64,000 nucleotides of DNA from Dryocola clanedunensis_A (lineage in GTDB: Bacteria; Pseudomonadota; Gammaproteobacteria; Enterobacterales; Enterobacteriaceae), in the NCBI GenBank assembly GCA_038405435.1, contig JBBYHZ010000004.1. The stretch is one strand, 5' to 3'. The translations under genes and the position numbers were made by a program. A model generated the notes under the pieces. That model made no database searches, was not told the DNA's origin, and worked only from the letters and a program-made list of their open reading frames with translations. Positions 34,273-43,783 of the stretch are shown in pieces; the first letter of the stretch is position 1, and each line of letters starts with the position of its first letter.

Positions 34273-36006
34273 GTGAATATTCAGGCTCTTCTATCAGATA
34301 AAGTCAGTCAGGCACTGATTGCCGCAGGTGCGCCTGCGGATTGCGAACCTCAGGTTCGTCAGTCAGCCAAAGTCCAGTTCGGTGACTATCAGGCCAATGG
34401 CGTGATGTCCGTTGCGAAATCCCTGGGCAAGCCGCCACGACAAGTCGCAGAGTCCGTTATCGCCAATCTGGATCTGACCGGGATCGCCAGCAAAGTAGAA
34501 ATTGCCGGTCCTGGCTTTATCAACATCTTCCTCGACCCGCTGTTCCTGGCGAAGCATATTGATGACGCAGCCGCCTCTGACCGTGCGGGCGTCAATACCG
34601 TGGCTCCGCAGACTATCGTTGTCGATTACTCCGCGCCAAACGTGGCAAAAGAGATGCACGTCGGCCACATTCGCTCCACCATCATCGGTGATGCAGCGGT
34701 CCGCACCCTGGAGTTCCTCGGCCATAAAGTTATCCGTGCCAACCACGTTGGCGACTGGGGCACCCAGTTCGGCATGCTGATTGCGTATCTCGAAAAGCAG
34801 CAGCAGGAAAATGCGGGGGAGATGGCCCTCTCCGACCTGGAAGAGTTCTACCGCGCCGCCAAAAAGCATTACGACGAAGATGAAGCCTTCGCCGAACGCG
34901 CCCGCGCCTACGTCGTTAAGCTGCAGGGTGGCGATGAGTACTGCCGTCAGATGTGGCGCAAGCTGGTCGACATCACCATGGCGCAGAACCAGAAAACCTA
35001 TGACCGCCTTAACGTGACGCTGACCCGCGACGACGTGATGGGTGAAAGCCTGTACAACCCGATGCTGCCGGGCATTGTCGCAGACCTGAAGGCGAAAGGT
35101 CTGGCGGTGGAAAGCGAAGGCGCAACCGTGGTTTACCTGGACGAATATAAAAATAAAGATGGCGACCCGATGGGCGTGATCATCCAGAAAAAAGACGGCG
35201 GCTATCTCTACACCACTACCGATATCGCCTGTGCGAAGTACCGTTATGAAACGCTGCATGCGGATCGCGTGCTCTATTTCATCGACTCCCGTCAGCATCA
35301 GCACCTGATGCAGGCATGGACCATCGTGCGTAAAGCAGGCTACGTGCCGGATTCCGTTCCGCTGGAACACGAGATGTTCGGCATGATGCTGGGCAAAGAC
35401 GGCAAGCCGTTTAAAACCCGCTCCGGCGGCACCGTTAAGCTGACGGACCTGCTGGATGAAGCGATGGACCGCGCCCGCACGCTGGTCGGCGCGAAAAACC
35501 CGGACATGCCCGCCGATGAGCTGGAAGCCCTGGCGATCGCCGTCGGCATTGGCGCCGTGAAATATGCCGATCTGTCAAAGAGCCGTACCACGGACTACAT
35601 CTTTGACTGGGACAACATGCTGGCCTTCGAAGGCAACACCGCGCCGTACATGCAGTACGCCTACACCCGCGTGCTTTCCGTCTTCCGTAAAGCTGGTATT
35701 GATGAAGCAGAGCTGCTGAAATCGCCGGTGGTTATCACTGAAGATCGCGAAGCGCAGCTGGCCGCCCGCCTGCTGCAGTTCGAAGAGACGCTGAACGTGG
35801 TAGCCCGCGACGGCACGCCGCATGTGATGTGTTCTTATCTTTACGACGTGGCCGGCCTGTTCTCTGGCTTCTACGAGCATTGCCCGATCCTGACCGCTGA
35901 TTCTCAGGAGGCGCGCAACAGCCGCCTGAAGCTGGCGCTGCTGACCGCGAAAACGCTGAAGCTGGGTCTGGATACGCTGGGCATTCAGACCGTAGAGCGC
36001 ATGTAA
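34273..36006 (+). CDS. argS: Arginyl-tRNA synthetase
   Basis: Charges tRNA-Arg. The 577-residue class I enzyme has the N-terminal Add-1 domain (MNIQALLSDKVSQALIAAGA), the HIGH signature as HVGHIRSTIIGD, and GDWGTQFGMLIAYLE. FKTRSGGTVKL occupies the place of the KMSKS loop, and the C-terminal anticodon-binding domain ends LGIQTVERM. The start is GTG at 34273 with TAAGGTATCCCG upstream, as in E. coli. In E. coli flhE follows; here about 9 kb of accessory genes intervene. Confidence 0.97.
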   Translation: MNIQALLSDKVSQALIAAGAPADCEPQVRQSAKVQFGDYQANGVMSVAKSLGKPPRQVAESVIANLDLTGIASKVEIAGPGFINIFLDPLFLAKHIDDAAASDRAGVNTVAPQTIVVDYSAPNVAKEMHVGHIRSTIIGDAAVRTLEFLGHKVIRANHVGDWGTQFGMLIAYLEKQQQENAGEMALSDLEEFYRAAKKHYDEDEAFAERARAYVVKLQGGDEYCRQMWRKLVDITMAQNQKTYDRLNVTLTRDDVMGESLYNPMLPGIVADLKAKGLAVESEGATVVYLDEYKNKDGDPMGVIIQKKDGGYLYTTTDIACAKYRYETLHADRVLYFIDSRQHQHLMQAWTIVRKAGYVPDSVPLEHEMFGMMLGKDGKPFKTRSGGTVKLTDLLDEAMDRARTLVGAKNPDMPADELEALAIAVGIGAVKYADLSKSRTTDYIFDWDNMLAFEGNTAPYMQYAYTRVLSVFRKAGIDEAELLKSPVVITEDREAQLAARLLQFEETLNVVARDGTPHVMCSYLYDVAGLFSGFYEHCPILTADSQEARNSRLKLALLTAKTLKLGLDTLGIQTVERM

Positions 36007-36014
36007 TCTTTTGG

Positions 36015-36110
36015 CGTCATCCACGTAATATGTCGGATGACGCTTCGCTTATCCGCCCTACGGTTCGATGGTGTAGCTTTAGGGTGGATAAGCGGCAGCG
36101 CCATCCGCCG
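36015..36110. repeat. REP/BIME-type palindromes after argS
   Basis: GTCGGATGACGCTTCGCTTA (36032-36051) runs on as TCCGCCCTAC, and a facing unit AGGGTGGATAAGCGGCAGCG follows at about 36081-36100. They are the same repeat family as at 7500 and 40934, at the left edge of the accessory block. Confidence 0.8.
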
Positions 36111-36283
36111 TCTGCCCTTTCCCCCCTCATTTAATCCCCTCATTTTGTGCAGTATCAACGAAGCGTTAATTTTTATTACTCATTTTGAGGTAAGTTTCCA
36201 AAAAGCCCTTATAATTCATGCGTAAACATTATCGCCACCAAGAGCGATATTTCCGCGTTGATTTTTCTTCTAAGGGATTTTCT

Positions 36284-37441
36284 ATGAATCAATCGAAACG
36301 AGCGCCCAGAAGGCGTCTGACATGGCTGTGGATACTGCTAATAGGCATCGTGCTGGGCGCAGCCCTGTTAACGGGCGGCGCGACGGTGATGCACAAAACC
36401 AGCGATACCGAGTTCTGCGTCTCCTGCCACTCCATGGAACGCCCGCTGGCTGAATACCAGGGCAGCGTTCACTTCCAGAATACCAAAGGGATCCGCGCCG
36501 AATGCGCCGACTGTCACGTTCCCCACCAGCCTATCGACTACCTGACCACCAAGGTTATGGCGCTGAAAGACGTCTGGGGTGAAATGACCGGCAAAATCGA
36601 TACGCCGGAGAAGTACGACGCCCACAAGCTGGCTATGGCCCAGAGCGTCTGGGACACCATGAAAAAGAACGACTCCGCAACCTGTCGCTCCTGCCACAGC
36701 TATGAGGCTATGGACATTCTGGCCCAGCGCCCGGAAGCCCGTAACGAACACCCGGTAGCCATCAAAAAAGGCGAAACCTGTATCGACTGCCACAAAGGCG
36801 TTGCCCATATTCTGCCGGATATGAGCGAGCTTTCCGCAGCCGGTGCCAGCGAACTGTCCGCCGCCGCCGCGAAAGTCCCGGCTACGGCCAGCACGCTGTG
36901 GTCAATCTCTACCCAGCCATTCTGGCTGAGCGCCGACAGCAAACAGCATAACGCCGGTAACCTGATGCCGGGTACCGAAGTCAGCGTGGTTAAACGTGAA
37001 AACAACATGATCCTGGCGGAAGTGGACGGCTGGCAGCAGGATGGCGTCAACGAGGTCTTCTATTCTGCCGCGGGCAAACGCATCCTCAGCGTGCTGCTGG
37101 GCGAAGACGCCCGCAAGCAGGTGAAGCAGGTAAGCAACTTTACCGATCCGGAAACCCAGCTGGTGTGGCATAAGAGCGCGCTGCAGGTCTGGCTGCCTGC
37201 CGGACAGCTCATCGACAACCAGCAGAAAATCTGGGATTACGCGGCGTCTATGATGTCCACCAACTGCACCGGCTGCCACGGCCTGACCTCCCTTGACCGC
37301 TTCAACGCTAACCAGTGGATTGGCGTTATCAAAGGAATGGCGCCGCGCACCTCCCTTGACCAGGAGCAGCTGCGCGTTCTGACCCGCTACGTTCAACAGC
37401 ACGCAAGCGATATGCCTGCGGCCAGCAAGGAGGCTAAATAA
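36284..37441 (+). CDS. torY: Pentahaem c-type cytochrome TorY
   Basis: Membrane-anchored quinol dehydrogenase that passes electrons to the periplasmic reductase TorZ. 385 residues from ATG 36284. A basic start and one N-terminal membrane segment (LTWLWILLIGIVLGAALL) are followed by four haem motifs in the NapC/NirT domain: CVSCH (45-49), CADCH (74-78), CRSCH (134-138) and CIDCH (166-170). A fifth, CTGCH (328-332), lies in the C-terminal domain. It overlaps torZ by one base. No torSTR-type sensor genes lie nearby, consistent with torYZ rather than torCAD. Confidence 0.88.
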   Translation: MNQSKRAPRRRLTWLWILLIGIVLGAALLTGGATVMHKTSDTEFCVSCHSMERPLAEYQGSVHFQNTKGIRAECADCHVPHQPIDYLTTKVMALKDVWGEMTGKIDTPEKYDAHKLAMAQSVWDTMKKNDSATCRSCHSYEAMDILAQRPEARNEHPVAIKKGETCIDCHKGVAHILPDMSELSAAGASELSAAAAKVPATASTLWSISTQPFWLSADSKQHNAGNLMPGTEVSVVKRENNMILAEVDGWQQDGVNEVFYSAAGKRILSVLLGEDARKQVKQVSNFTDPETQLVWHKSALQVWLPAGQLIDNQQKIWDYAASMMSTNCTGCHGLTSLDRFNANQWIGVIKGMAPRTSLDQEQLRVLTRYVQQHASDMPAASKEAK

Positions 37442-39921
37442 TGAAAGCCAATCGTGAAGGCATGCAACTTTCCCGCCGCCGTTTTCTGACCGGTGCCGCA
37501 GCCCTCGGCGGCGCATCTTTGCTGGGGGGGCTCTTCCCCCGCTCGGCAATGGCCGAGGCGGTAAGCCAGGCGCTGCCGCAGTTTGTGGTGCTCCGCCAGG
37601 CTGAAAAAGGCATTCTGACCAGCGCCCACTGGGGCGCTTTCGAAGCCATCGTCCGCGACGGAAAAATGGTTGAGACTCGCCCGGTACAGGACGACCCGTT
37701 CCCTAATGAGCTAATCACCATGGCACCGCATCAGGTCCACGCGCCGAACCGCGTTAAATACCCGATGGTACGTAAAAGCTGGCTGGAAGGCGGTTCCCGA
37801 AACTGCCGTCCGGAACTGCGCGGCTGCGATGAGTGGGTGCGCGTAAGCTGGGATAAAGCCCTGACGCTGGTGAGCGATGAGATTCGCCGTCTGCAAAGCG
37901 AGCATGGCCCGCAGTCCATTTATGCCGGTTCCTACGGCTGGAAGAGCGTGGGAATGCTGCACAACAGCCGCACCCTGCTGCAGCGCATGATGAACCTGTC
38001 CGGCGGTTTCCTGGGCTACGCGGGGGATTACTCCACCGGTGCCGCTCAGGTGATTATGTCGCACGTGGTGGGATCCATGGAGGTTTACGAACAGCAGACC
38101 GCCTGGCCTAACGTGCTCGACAACAGCCAGCTGGTGATCATGTGGGGCTGTAACCCGGTCGTCACGCTGAAAAACAGCTGGAACGTGCCGGACCACGTTG
38201 GCCTTGCGGGCTTTGAAGCGCTGAAGAAAAAAGGCGTGCGGGTGATCGGCATCGACCCGGTGAAGAGTGACAGCATCGACTATATGAACGCCGAGTGGCT
38301 GGCACCGCATCCTTATACCGACAGCGCCATGCTGGTGGGCATCGCCCATACGCTGATGGCCGAAAAGCTGCACAACGCCGACTTCCTGAAAACCTATACC
38401 GTCGGCTTCGATAAGTTCGCGGCCTACTTCAACGGCGAGCAGGACGGCGTGGTCAAAGATGCCGACTGGGCCGCCGCCATCTGCGGCGTGGAGGCGGAAA
38501 CCCTGCGCCAGCTGGCGCGCGACATGGCGAAGAACCGCACCATGATCATGGGCGGCTGGGGCATCCAGCGTCAGCACCATGGCGAACAGCTGCACTGGCT
38601 GCTGGTCACCGTGGCGGCTATGCTGGGCCAGATTGGCCTGCCTGGCGGCGGCTTCGGCTTCAGCTATCACTACTCATCCGGCGGCAGCCCGACGGCACGC
38701 GGCGGTATTCTGGCCGGGATATCCGCTGGCGATTCACCGAAAAACAGCCCGACGCCGATCCCCGTTGCGCGCATTGCCGAATGCCTGGCTAACCCGGGCA
38801 AAACCATCGACTTCAACGGCGCGAAGGTCACCTACCCTGACGTGAAGATGGTTTACGTGGCGGGCGGCAACACCTTCCACCAGCATCAGGACACCAACAA
38901 CCTGATCAAGGCCTGGCAGCATCCGGAAACCATCGTGGTCAACGAGCCTTACTGGACCGCAACCGCGAAGTACGCCGACATCGTTCTGCCGGCAACCACC
39001 AGCTACGAACGTAACGACCTGGAGATGGGCGGGGATTACTCCCAGCTTTACGTCTTCCCGATGCACCAGTGCGTGCCGCCTCAGCACGAATCCCGCAGCG
39101 ATTTCGATATCTTCTCGGGCATCGCCGCTAAGCTGGGCGTTCAGGAAGCCTTCACCGAAGGCAAAGACGAAATGCTGTGGCTGAAAGGCATGTACGACAA
39201 CATGAAGGCGCAGGCCCGCAACGCCCGCGTCGCCCTGCCGCCGTTCGATATGTTCTGGGCGTCGAACAACTACGTTCGCTTCCCGGTGCCGGAGAAAAAC
39301 AAGCAGTGGGTACGCTTTGCCGACTTCCGCGACAATCCGCTGCTTAATCCGCTGGGTACGCCGTCAGGGAAGATTGAAATCTACTCTGATGCCGTCGCTA
39401 AAATGGGTTATGAGGACTGTCCGGGGCTGCCGGGCTGGCTGCCGCCGCACGAGTGGTACAAAGGGCCGGAGGCGAGCAAGTATCCGCTGTCGCTCAACAC
39501 CGCGCACCCCATCAACCGCCTGCACTCCCAGCTGGACAATACGCCGCTGCGTAAGAAGTATGCCGTCGCCGACCGTGAAGCCATCTGGATCCACCCGGAA
39601 GATGCGAAGGCACGAGGCATTGGCAACAATGAGCTGGTGCGCGCCTTTAACGACCGTGGACAGATACTGGTCGGGGCCGTCGTCACCGAGCGGGTTCGTC
39701 CGGGCGTAGTGCGGATCAGCGAAGGTGCGTGGTTCGACCCGGCGGATCCGCGTGAATCAGGGTCACTGTGTAAGAACGGCAACGTGAACTGCCTGACCTT
39801 CGATATCGGCTCGTCCAACCTGGCGCAGGGCAACTGCGGGCAGATGGCGCAGCTGGAAATCGAGAAGTACCAGGGTCCGGTGCTGAATAACACCGCTCAC
39901 GCGGTGCCAGCCGGTGCCTGA
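37441..39921 (+). CDS. torZ: Trimethylamine-N-oxide / S- or N-oxide reductase TorZ
   Basis: Periplasmic molybdopterin enzyme of the DMSO reductase family, 826 residues. The Tat signal is visible as SRRRFLTGAAALGGA. The molybdenum-ligand serine is in AGDYSTGAAQVIM, and HVVGSMEVYEQQT and IGLPGGGFGFSYHY are shared with TorA, TorZ and BisC. Overall the sequence is closer to TorZ (AGSYGWKSVGMLHN). It reduces N- or S-oxides with electrons from TorY. In E. coli torYZ sits between cmoB and cutC; here it is downstream of argS. Confidence 0.87.
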   Translation: MKANREGMQLSRRRFLTGAAALGGASLLGGLFPRSAMAEAVSQALPQFVVLRQAEKGILTSAHWGAFEAIVRDGKMVETRPVQDDPFPNELITMAPHQVHAPNRVKYPMVRKSWLEGGSRNCRPELRGCDEWVRVSWDKALTLVSDEIRRLQSEHGPQSIYAGSYGWKSVGMLHNSRTLLQRMMNLSGGFLGYAGDYSTGAAQVIMSHVVGSMEVYEQQTAWPNVLDNSQLVIMWGCNPVVTLKNSWNVPDHVGLAGFEALKKKGVRVIGIDPVKSDSIDYMNAEWLAPHPYTDSAMLVGIAHTLMAEKLHNADFLKTYTVGFDKFAAYFNGEQDGVVKDADWAAAICGVEAETLRQLARDMAKNRTMIMGGWGIQRQHHGEQLHWLLVTVAAMLGQIGLPGGGFGFSYHYSSGGSPTARGGILAGISAGDSPKNSPTPIPVARIAECLANPGKTIDFNGAKVTYPDVKMVYVAGGNTFHQHQDTNNLIKAWQHPETIVVNEPYWTATAKYADIVLPATTSYERNDLEMGGDYSQLYVFPMHQCVPPQHESRSDFDIFSGIAAKLGVQEAFTEGKDEMLWLKGMYDNMKAQARNARVALPPFDMFWASNNYVRFPVPEKNKQWVRFADFRDNPLLNPLGTPSGKIEIYSDAVAKMGYEDCPGLPGWLPPHEWYKGPEASKYPLSLNTAHPINRLHSQLDNTPLRKKYAVADREAIWIHPEDAKARGIGNNELVRAFNDRGQILVGAVVTERVRPGVVRISEGAWFDPADPRESGSLCKNGNVNCLTFDIGSSNLAQGNCGQMAQLEIEKYQGPVLNNTAHAVPAGA

Positions 39922-39937
39922 TAAGCATCCTTAGCAC

Positions 39938-39969
39938 AAAGGCTCGTCACGATGACGGGCCTTTTTTTT
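39938..39969 (+). terminator. torYZ terminator
   Basis: GGCTCGTC (39941-39948) pairs with GACGGGCC (39954-39961), followed by eight T residues: a strong terminator 17 bases after torZ. Confidence 0.88.
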
Positions 39970-39976
39970 GCCCGCG

Positions 39977-40768
39977 CTAGCGAATAATTCCCCGCGCCGA
40001 ACGCGCAAAGAACTCGTTGTACACCGCAATGATGGGGTAGTCGCTCTCCCCTGCTTTCAGCGTCGCCTTCACCTCATCAATGCTCAGCGCCTGGTGATAA
40101 AACCTTTCGTACAGCTGGATAACCAGAATCTGCTGATAAAGCTCCAGCGCGAGAAAGGCCGCTGCCTTGTTGTTAATTCCCTGCGGGGCCGCCCGGTTGC
40201 CGCTGGCGATGACAAAGGGCGGAACGTCCTGTACGACGGCGGACTGGCTGACTACCTTCGCCGCCGTACCCAGCATGCAGAACTGATGGATGGCGCACAT
40301 GAAGCCAATCTCCACCTCATCGGCAAGTTCGACGTGCCCGGCAAGGCCGCTGTTGTCGCCAATCTGCGTCCGGTCACCGACGACGCAGTCGTGCCCGACG
40401 TGAACGTTGTTTAAAAAACGGTTGTCGTTGCCGATGATGGTCGAGCTGATGCCCTGCACCGTCCCGCGATGAAAAGTGGCGTGCTTGCCGACGTGATTGC
40501 GGTCCCCAATCACCAGCGTAGTGGGCTCACCGGCATATTTAAGATCCTGATTCACCTCGCCAACGGAGGCATACGAGCCAAAGATATTATCGCGCCCGAT
40601 GGTCGTCAGGCCGGTTATCACGGAATGGGAGGCGATGACGGTGCCCTCGCCAATCACCACGCCTGCGGAAATAACACAATAAGGGCCAATGCTAACGTGC
40701 GCGCCGAGCACCACGCCGGACTCGACCACGCTGCTGCTGGCCACCCGGGCAAGCGGTGAAATAGACAT
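39977..40768 (-). CDS. LpxA-like acyl-ACP O-acyltransferase paralogue
   Basis: Left-handed beta-helix protein of 263 residues, strikingly like LpxA: repeated hexapeptides (GVVLGAHVSIGPYCVISAGV), the LpxA sequence SVGEVNQDLKYAGEPT, and the catalytic His pair in NVHVGHDC (H123 and H126, equal to E. coli H122 and H125). The C-terminal ends FFARSARGIIR. It differs where E. coli LpxA has the substrate-binding LKRRGFSREA: here NNKAAAFLALELYQQ lacks both arginines. It is far from the lpxD-fabZ-lpxA-lpxB operon, so it is a second copy with perhaps another acceptor. ATG at 40768; a TTG is one codon upstream. Confidence 0.78.
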   Translation of the reverse strand: MSISPLARVASSSVVESGVVLGAHVSIGPYCVISAGVVIGEGTVIASHSVITGLTTIGRDNIFGSYASVGEVNQDLKYAGEPTTLVIGDRNHVGKHATFHRGTVQGISSTIIGNDNRFLNNVHVGHDCVVGDRTQIGDNSGLAGHVELADEVEIGFMCAIHQFCMLGTAAKVVSQSAVVQDVPPFVIASGNRAAPQGINNKAAAFLALELYQQILVIQLYERFYHQALSIDEVKATLKAGESDYPIIAVYNEFFARSARGIIR

Positions 40769-40933
40769 CAAATTATCCTGAAGAAGGTACTGAACGGAGG
40801 GGAAAATAACCGGGAAGAGGCTTATCGAATAGCGAGAGCATAATGAAATGCCGCGCGTATTACGCCTTTTATATTTTTTCTATTTTTTGAACTATTTGCG
40901 AAGGTGGATACCTCCTCCGCAAACTGAGAAATT

Positions 40934-41035
40934 GCCGGATGACGCTTCGCTTATCCGGCCTACAGGTGCCAGGCCAGCGTCATCCTTCGCAAATTGTGAA
41001 AAGCCGGATAGCGCTTCGCTTATCCGGCCTGCAGG
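40934..41035. repeat. REP/BIME-type palindromes between rhiN and the LpxA-like gene
   Basis: Two similar units: GCCGGATGACGCTTCGCTTA (from 40934) and GCCGGATAGCGCTTCGCTTA (from 41003), each running on into a TCCGGCC arm. They are in direct orientation and about 69 bases apart. Confidence 0.8.
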
Positions 41036-41048
41036 TAACGGTGAACGA

Positions 41049-42188
41049 TTAGAAATAAATGCGCAGATACTCGCCCAGACAAAGGATTGCCATCGCCTGG
41101 CCGTACGGCATGGAGGTCAGCGGGATCTGGCGATAAAACTCCAGATTGCTGCCCATCCCCGTGCCAAACGACGTTTGCAGCAGCTCGCCGTCAGGGGAAA
41201 TATTGGCCACGATGCCTTTCATCGCCCTCTCGGCGACTTCGCCGTACTCCCTGCTGATATAGCGCTTACGGATGCCTTTCAGAATGCCGTAGGCAAACCC
41301 CGCCGTAGCGGACGCTTCAAGATAGGAGTGAGGATCGTCGAGCAGCGTATGCCACAGGCCGCTGTCATCCTGGCACTTCGCCAGCGCGGCGACCTGGTTT
41401 TCCAGCACCTGCACCAGATAGCGGCGCACCGCGTTATTCTCCGGCAAATCAACCAGCTCGAGGAAGTCAGGAATAACGATGGTCAGCCAGCTGTTGCCGC
41501 GCGCCCAGCGGGCGTTGGCAAAGTTATGGTTGCCTTCGTAGCTCCAGCCGTGGAACCACAGGCCGGTCTCTTTATCCATCAGGTTCTGCACGTGGAGCAG
41601 GAACTGATAGGTCGCCTCCTCAACGTATTCCGGGCGGTTCAGCAGCCTGCCGATTTTCGCCAGCGGCAGGACCGTCATCATCAGCGTGTCATCCCACATC
41701 TGCTGGTGGTTCTCTTCCGCCAGGGTAATGTGCTGCATCCCACCGTGGTCGGTGCGCGGCATCTCGTACATCGCCCACTCCGCCCAGCTCTCAAGCCACG
41801 GCAGATATGACGGATTGCCCGTCTCTTCATAACGGTAGGCCAGCGTCAGGAACGGGGCCATGGTATTGACGTTTTTGGTGGTCGCGCCCTCCGCGAAGCG
41901 GTCGGCAAACCAGCCGTCGATAATCTCACGCATTTTTTCATCGCCGGTCTGGCGGTAATACTGATACATGCCGTACAGCCCGACGCCGTGGGTCCACTCC
42001 CAGCCCGCCCAGCCTTTGGTGTCGATGACGCGCCCGTCGTCCAGCCGCAGCAGGAACTGCCCGGACTCGTCCTTAATGGTAATGAGATTGTCCGTCACCT
42101 TATGGATCAGGCCTGAAAGCTCATCCCGGGCGATAAAGCGCTCCGGCTGGCACAGTAGCGGGCTGTGTTTGACGGGATAAATAATCAT
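41049..42188 (-). CDS. rhiN: GH105 unsaturated rhamnogalacturonyl hydrolase (RhiN-like)
   Basis: 379 residues of the GH88/GH105 (alpha/alpha)6-barrel family, which removes the unsaturated galacturonosyl end from rhamnogalacturonan oligosaccharides left by pectin lyases. Motifs: GWAGWEWTHGVGLYGMYQYY, ENHQQMWDDTLMMTVLPLA (with the catalytic Asp region) and NARWARGNSWLT. There is no signal peptide, so it acts in the cytoplasm on imported sugars. It overlaps rhiT by one base, giving a rhiTN operon as known in Dickeya. The products would pass to the KDG/KDPG route ending in Eda. Confidence 0.85.
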   Translation of the reverse strand: MIIYPVKHSPLLCQPERFIARDELSGLIHKVTDNLITIKDESGQFLLRLDDGRVIDTKGWAGWEWTHGVGLYGMYQYYRQTGDEKMREIIDGWFADRFAEGATTKNVNTMAPFLTLAYRYEETGNPSYLPWLESWAEWAMYEMPRTDHGGMQHITLAEENHQQMWDDTLMMTVLPLAKIGRLLNRPEYVEEATYQFLLHVQNLMDKETGLWFHGWSYEGNHNFANARWARGNSWLTIVIPDFLELVDLPENNAVRRYLVQVLENQVAALAKCQDDSGLWHTLLDDPHSYLEASATAGFAYGILKGIRKRYISREYGEVAERAMKGIVANISPDGELLQTSFGTGMGSNLEFYRQIPLTSMPYGQAMAILCLGEYLRIYF

Positions 42189-43783
42189 TAACTTAACCTC
42201 TGAGTAGCGTTGGTATTTGAATTCATGGCGGCGGCGCTCTTCAGGCTCGGTGCCGCAGGTTTGTTATGGTTGAGGTAACCGATATTGTTGTTACCCCAGA
42301 GATTCTCATAAGGCATTCCCGCCAGCATCTCGACGGTGGCGCGGGCCTGCGGAGTGATCTCTTCCGGCACGGCACGGTTGGCGACCCGCATCTTCGCGGT
42401 CTCTTCACGCAGTACGCTGTGGGTTTGCAGGTTGAGCTTAAAGCGCAGGGAGATCAGGAAGCCGCAGGCCAGCACGGCAACGGTGCCAAAGCTTAGAATC
42501 ATCAGGATGGTGTGGCTGACCGCCGGCGGCTGCACCGTCTGGCCGGAAACGAAGCCGGAGAGCTGCATCACAATCCCCACCAGCATCACGGCTCCGGCCT
42601 GGGACGCCTTGCGGGTCAGGGTCATGATCCCGGCAAAGATCCCTTCCCGGCGCTGCCCGGTGATCACTTCGTCCACGTCGGCAATATAGGTATAGGTGTT
42701 CCACGGCACATAGTTGATGCCGCCGCGGCCAAGACCGGCAATAGCAGAAACCAGCAGCAGCAGAGAGAAACCGTCGCTCAGGCCCGCGTAGTACAGCACG
42801 GCGTAAGAAATAGAGCTCAGGCCAAACAGCACCACCACCATCCGGTAAGAAGGTGCGGGCCCGAATTTAATGCACAGCGGGATCATGCCGATGACCGCGA
42901 TAAACTGCATTATCGCCATCGTTCCCAGCAGGTTAGAGGCGACGGACGCACTTTGCATCAGCACGAACACCACGTAATAGGTGAACACCGCGTTGAACAC
43001 ATCCTGCGCGATATAGCCCCCCAGATACATGCCCAGGTGCTGACGGAAAATTTTGATGCGTAAAGTCGAGGTCAGCTCGACGTTAAGCCGCTTCATGCTT
43101 TGCTTAAAGGTCAGCGATTTCTTCTCTTCCTCGGCCCGCAGCGCCGCTTCCGTCCAGTCGGAGCGTGGGCGCTCCCAGGTGAACAGCCAGACGAACGTCA
43201 GCACGATTGCGCAGAGCGTGGCGAAGACCAGGCTCGCATAGAAAAAGGAGACAGCGTTGTCTTTACCGAAGTGGTTCAGCAGGATGCCAGGGAGGAACGC
43301 CGCAAGAATAGCCGAAAGCTGCGCCATAGAGATTCGCGCCCCGGAGAACTTGGTTTTCTGTTTAAAATCATCCGTCATTTCCGGCACCAGCGTCTCGTAC
43401 GGCACCAGAATCATCGTATAAACCACGTCAAAAATCAGGTAGGTGACAAGGTAATACCAGTAGCTCATCTCCCCGACCCACATAAAGCTGTAGCTGAAAA
43501 CTAACGGGATACCGAGCAGGATAAAGAATTTACGGCGGCCAAAGCGCTTGCCAAGCCAGGTGGAGCCGAAGTTATCGGTCAGGAAGCCCATCAGCGGGCT
43601 GACCACCGCGTCCAGCACGCGAGCCAGCGCAAAGATAAAGGTCGCTTCGATGGGCGAAAGCCCGCAGAAGGTGGTGTAAAAATAGAGCAGCCATGCTGCG
43701 GTCAGCGCCGTGGTACCCGCGCCGAGAAAATCACCTGCACCGTAAGCGAGATAATTCTTCAGGCCAATTGTACGTTTTTTCAT
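42188..43783 (-). CDS. rhiT: Rhamnogalacturonide GPH-family transporter (RhiT-like)
   Basis: Glycoside-pentoside-hexuronide:cation symporter (MFS superfamily) with about 12 membrane segments, 531 residues from ATG 43783. The N terminus MKKRTIGLKNYLAYGAGDFL, DAVVSPLMGFLTDN and RFGRRKFFILLGIP are typical of the MelB-like group. A frame open to 43933 adds 50 residues without a membrane segment and is not used. The position directly before a GH105 gene indicates uptake of rhamnogalacturonan oligosaccharides. A perfect 11-base inverted repeat lies 111 bases upstream. Confidence 0.82.
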   Translation of the reverse strand: MKKRTIGLKNYLAYGAGDFLGAGTTALTAAWLLYFYTTFCGLSPIEATFIFALARVLDAVVSPLMGFLTDNFGSTWLGKRFGRRKFFILLGIPLVFSYSFMWVGEMSYWYYLVTYLIFDVVYTMILVPYETLVPEMTDDFKQKTKFSGARISMAQLSAILAAFLPGILLNHFGKDNAVSFFYASLVFATLCAIVLTFVWLFTWERPRSDWTEAALRAEEEKKSLTFKQSMKRLNVELTSTLRIKIFRQHLGMYLGGYIAQDVFNAVFTYYVVFVLMQSASVASNLLGTMAIMQFIAVIGMIPLCIKFGPAPSYRMVVVLFGLSSISYAVLYYAGLSDGFSLLLLVSAIAGLGRGGINYVPWNTYTYIADVDEVITGQRREGIFAGIMTLTRKASQAGAVMLVGIVMQLSGFVSGQTVQPPAVSHTILMILSFGTVAVLACGFLISLRFKLNLQTHSVLREETAKMRVANRAVPEEITPQARATVEMLAGMPYENLWGNNNIGYLNHNKPAAPSLKSAAAMNSNTNATQRLS

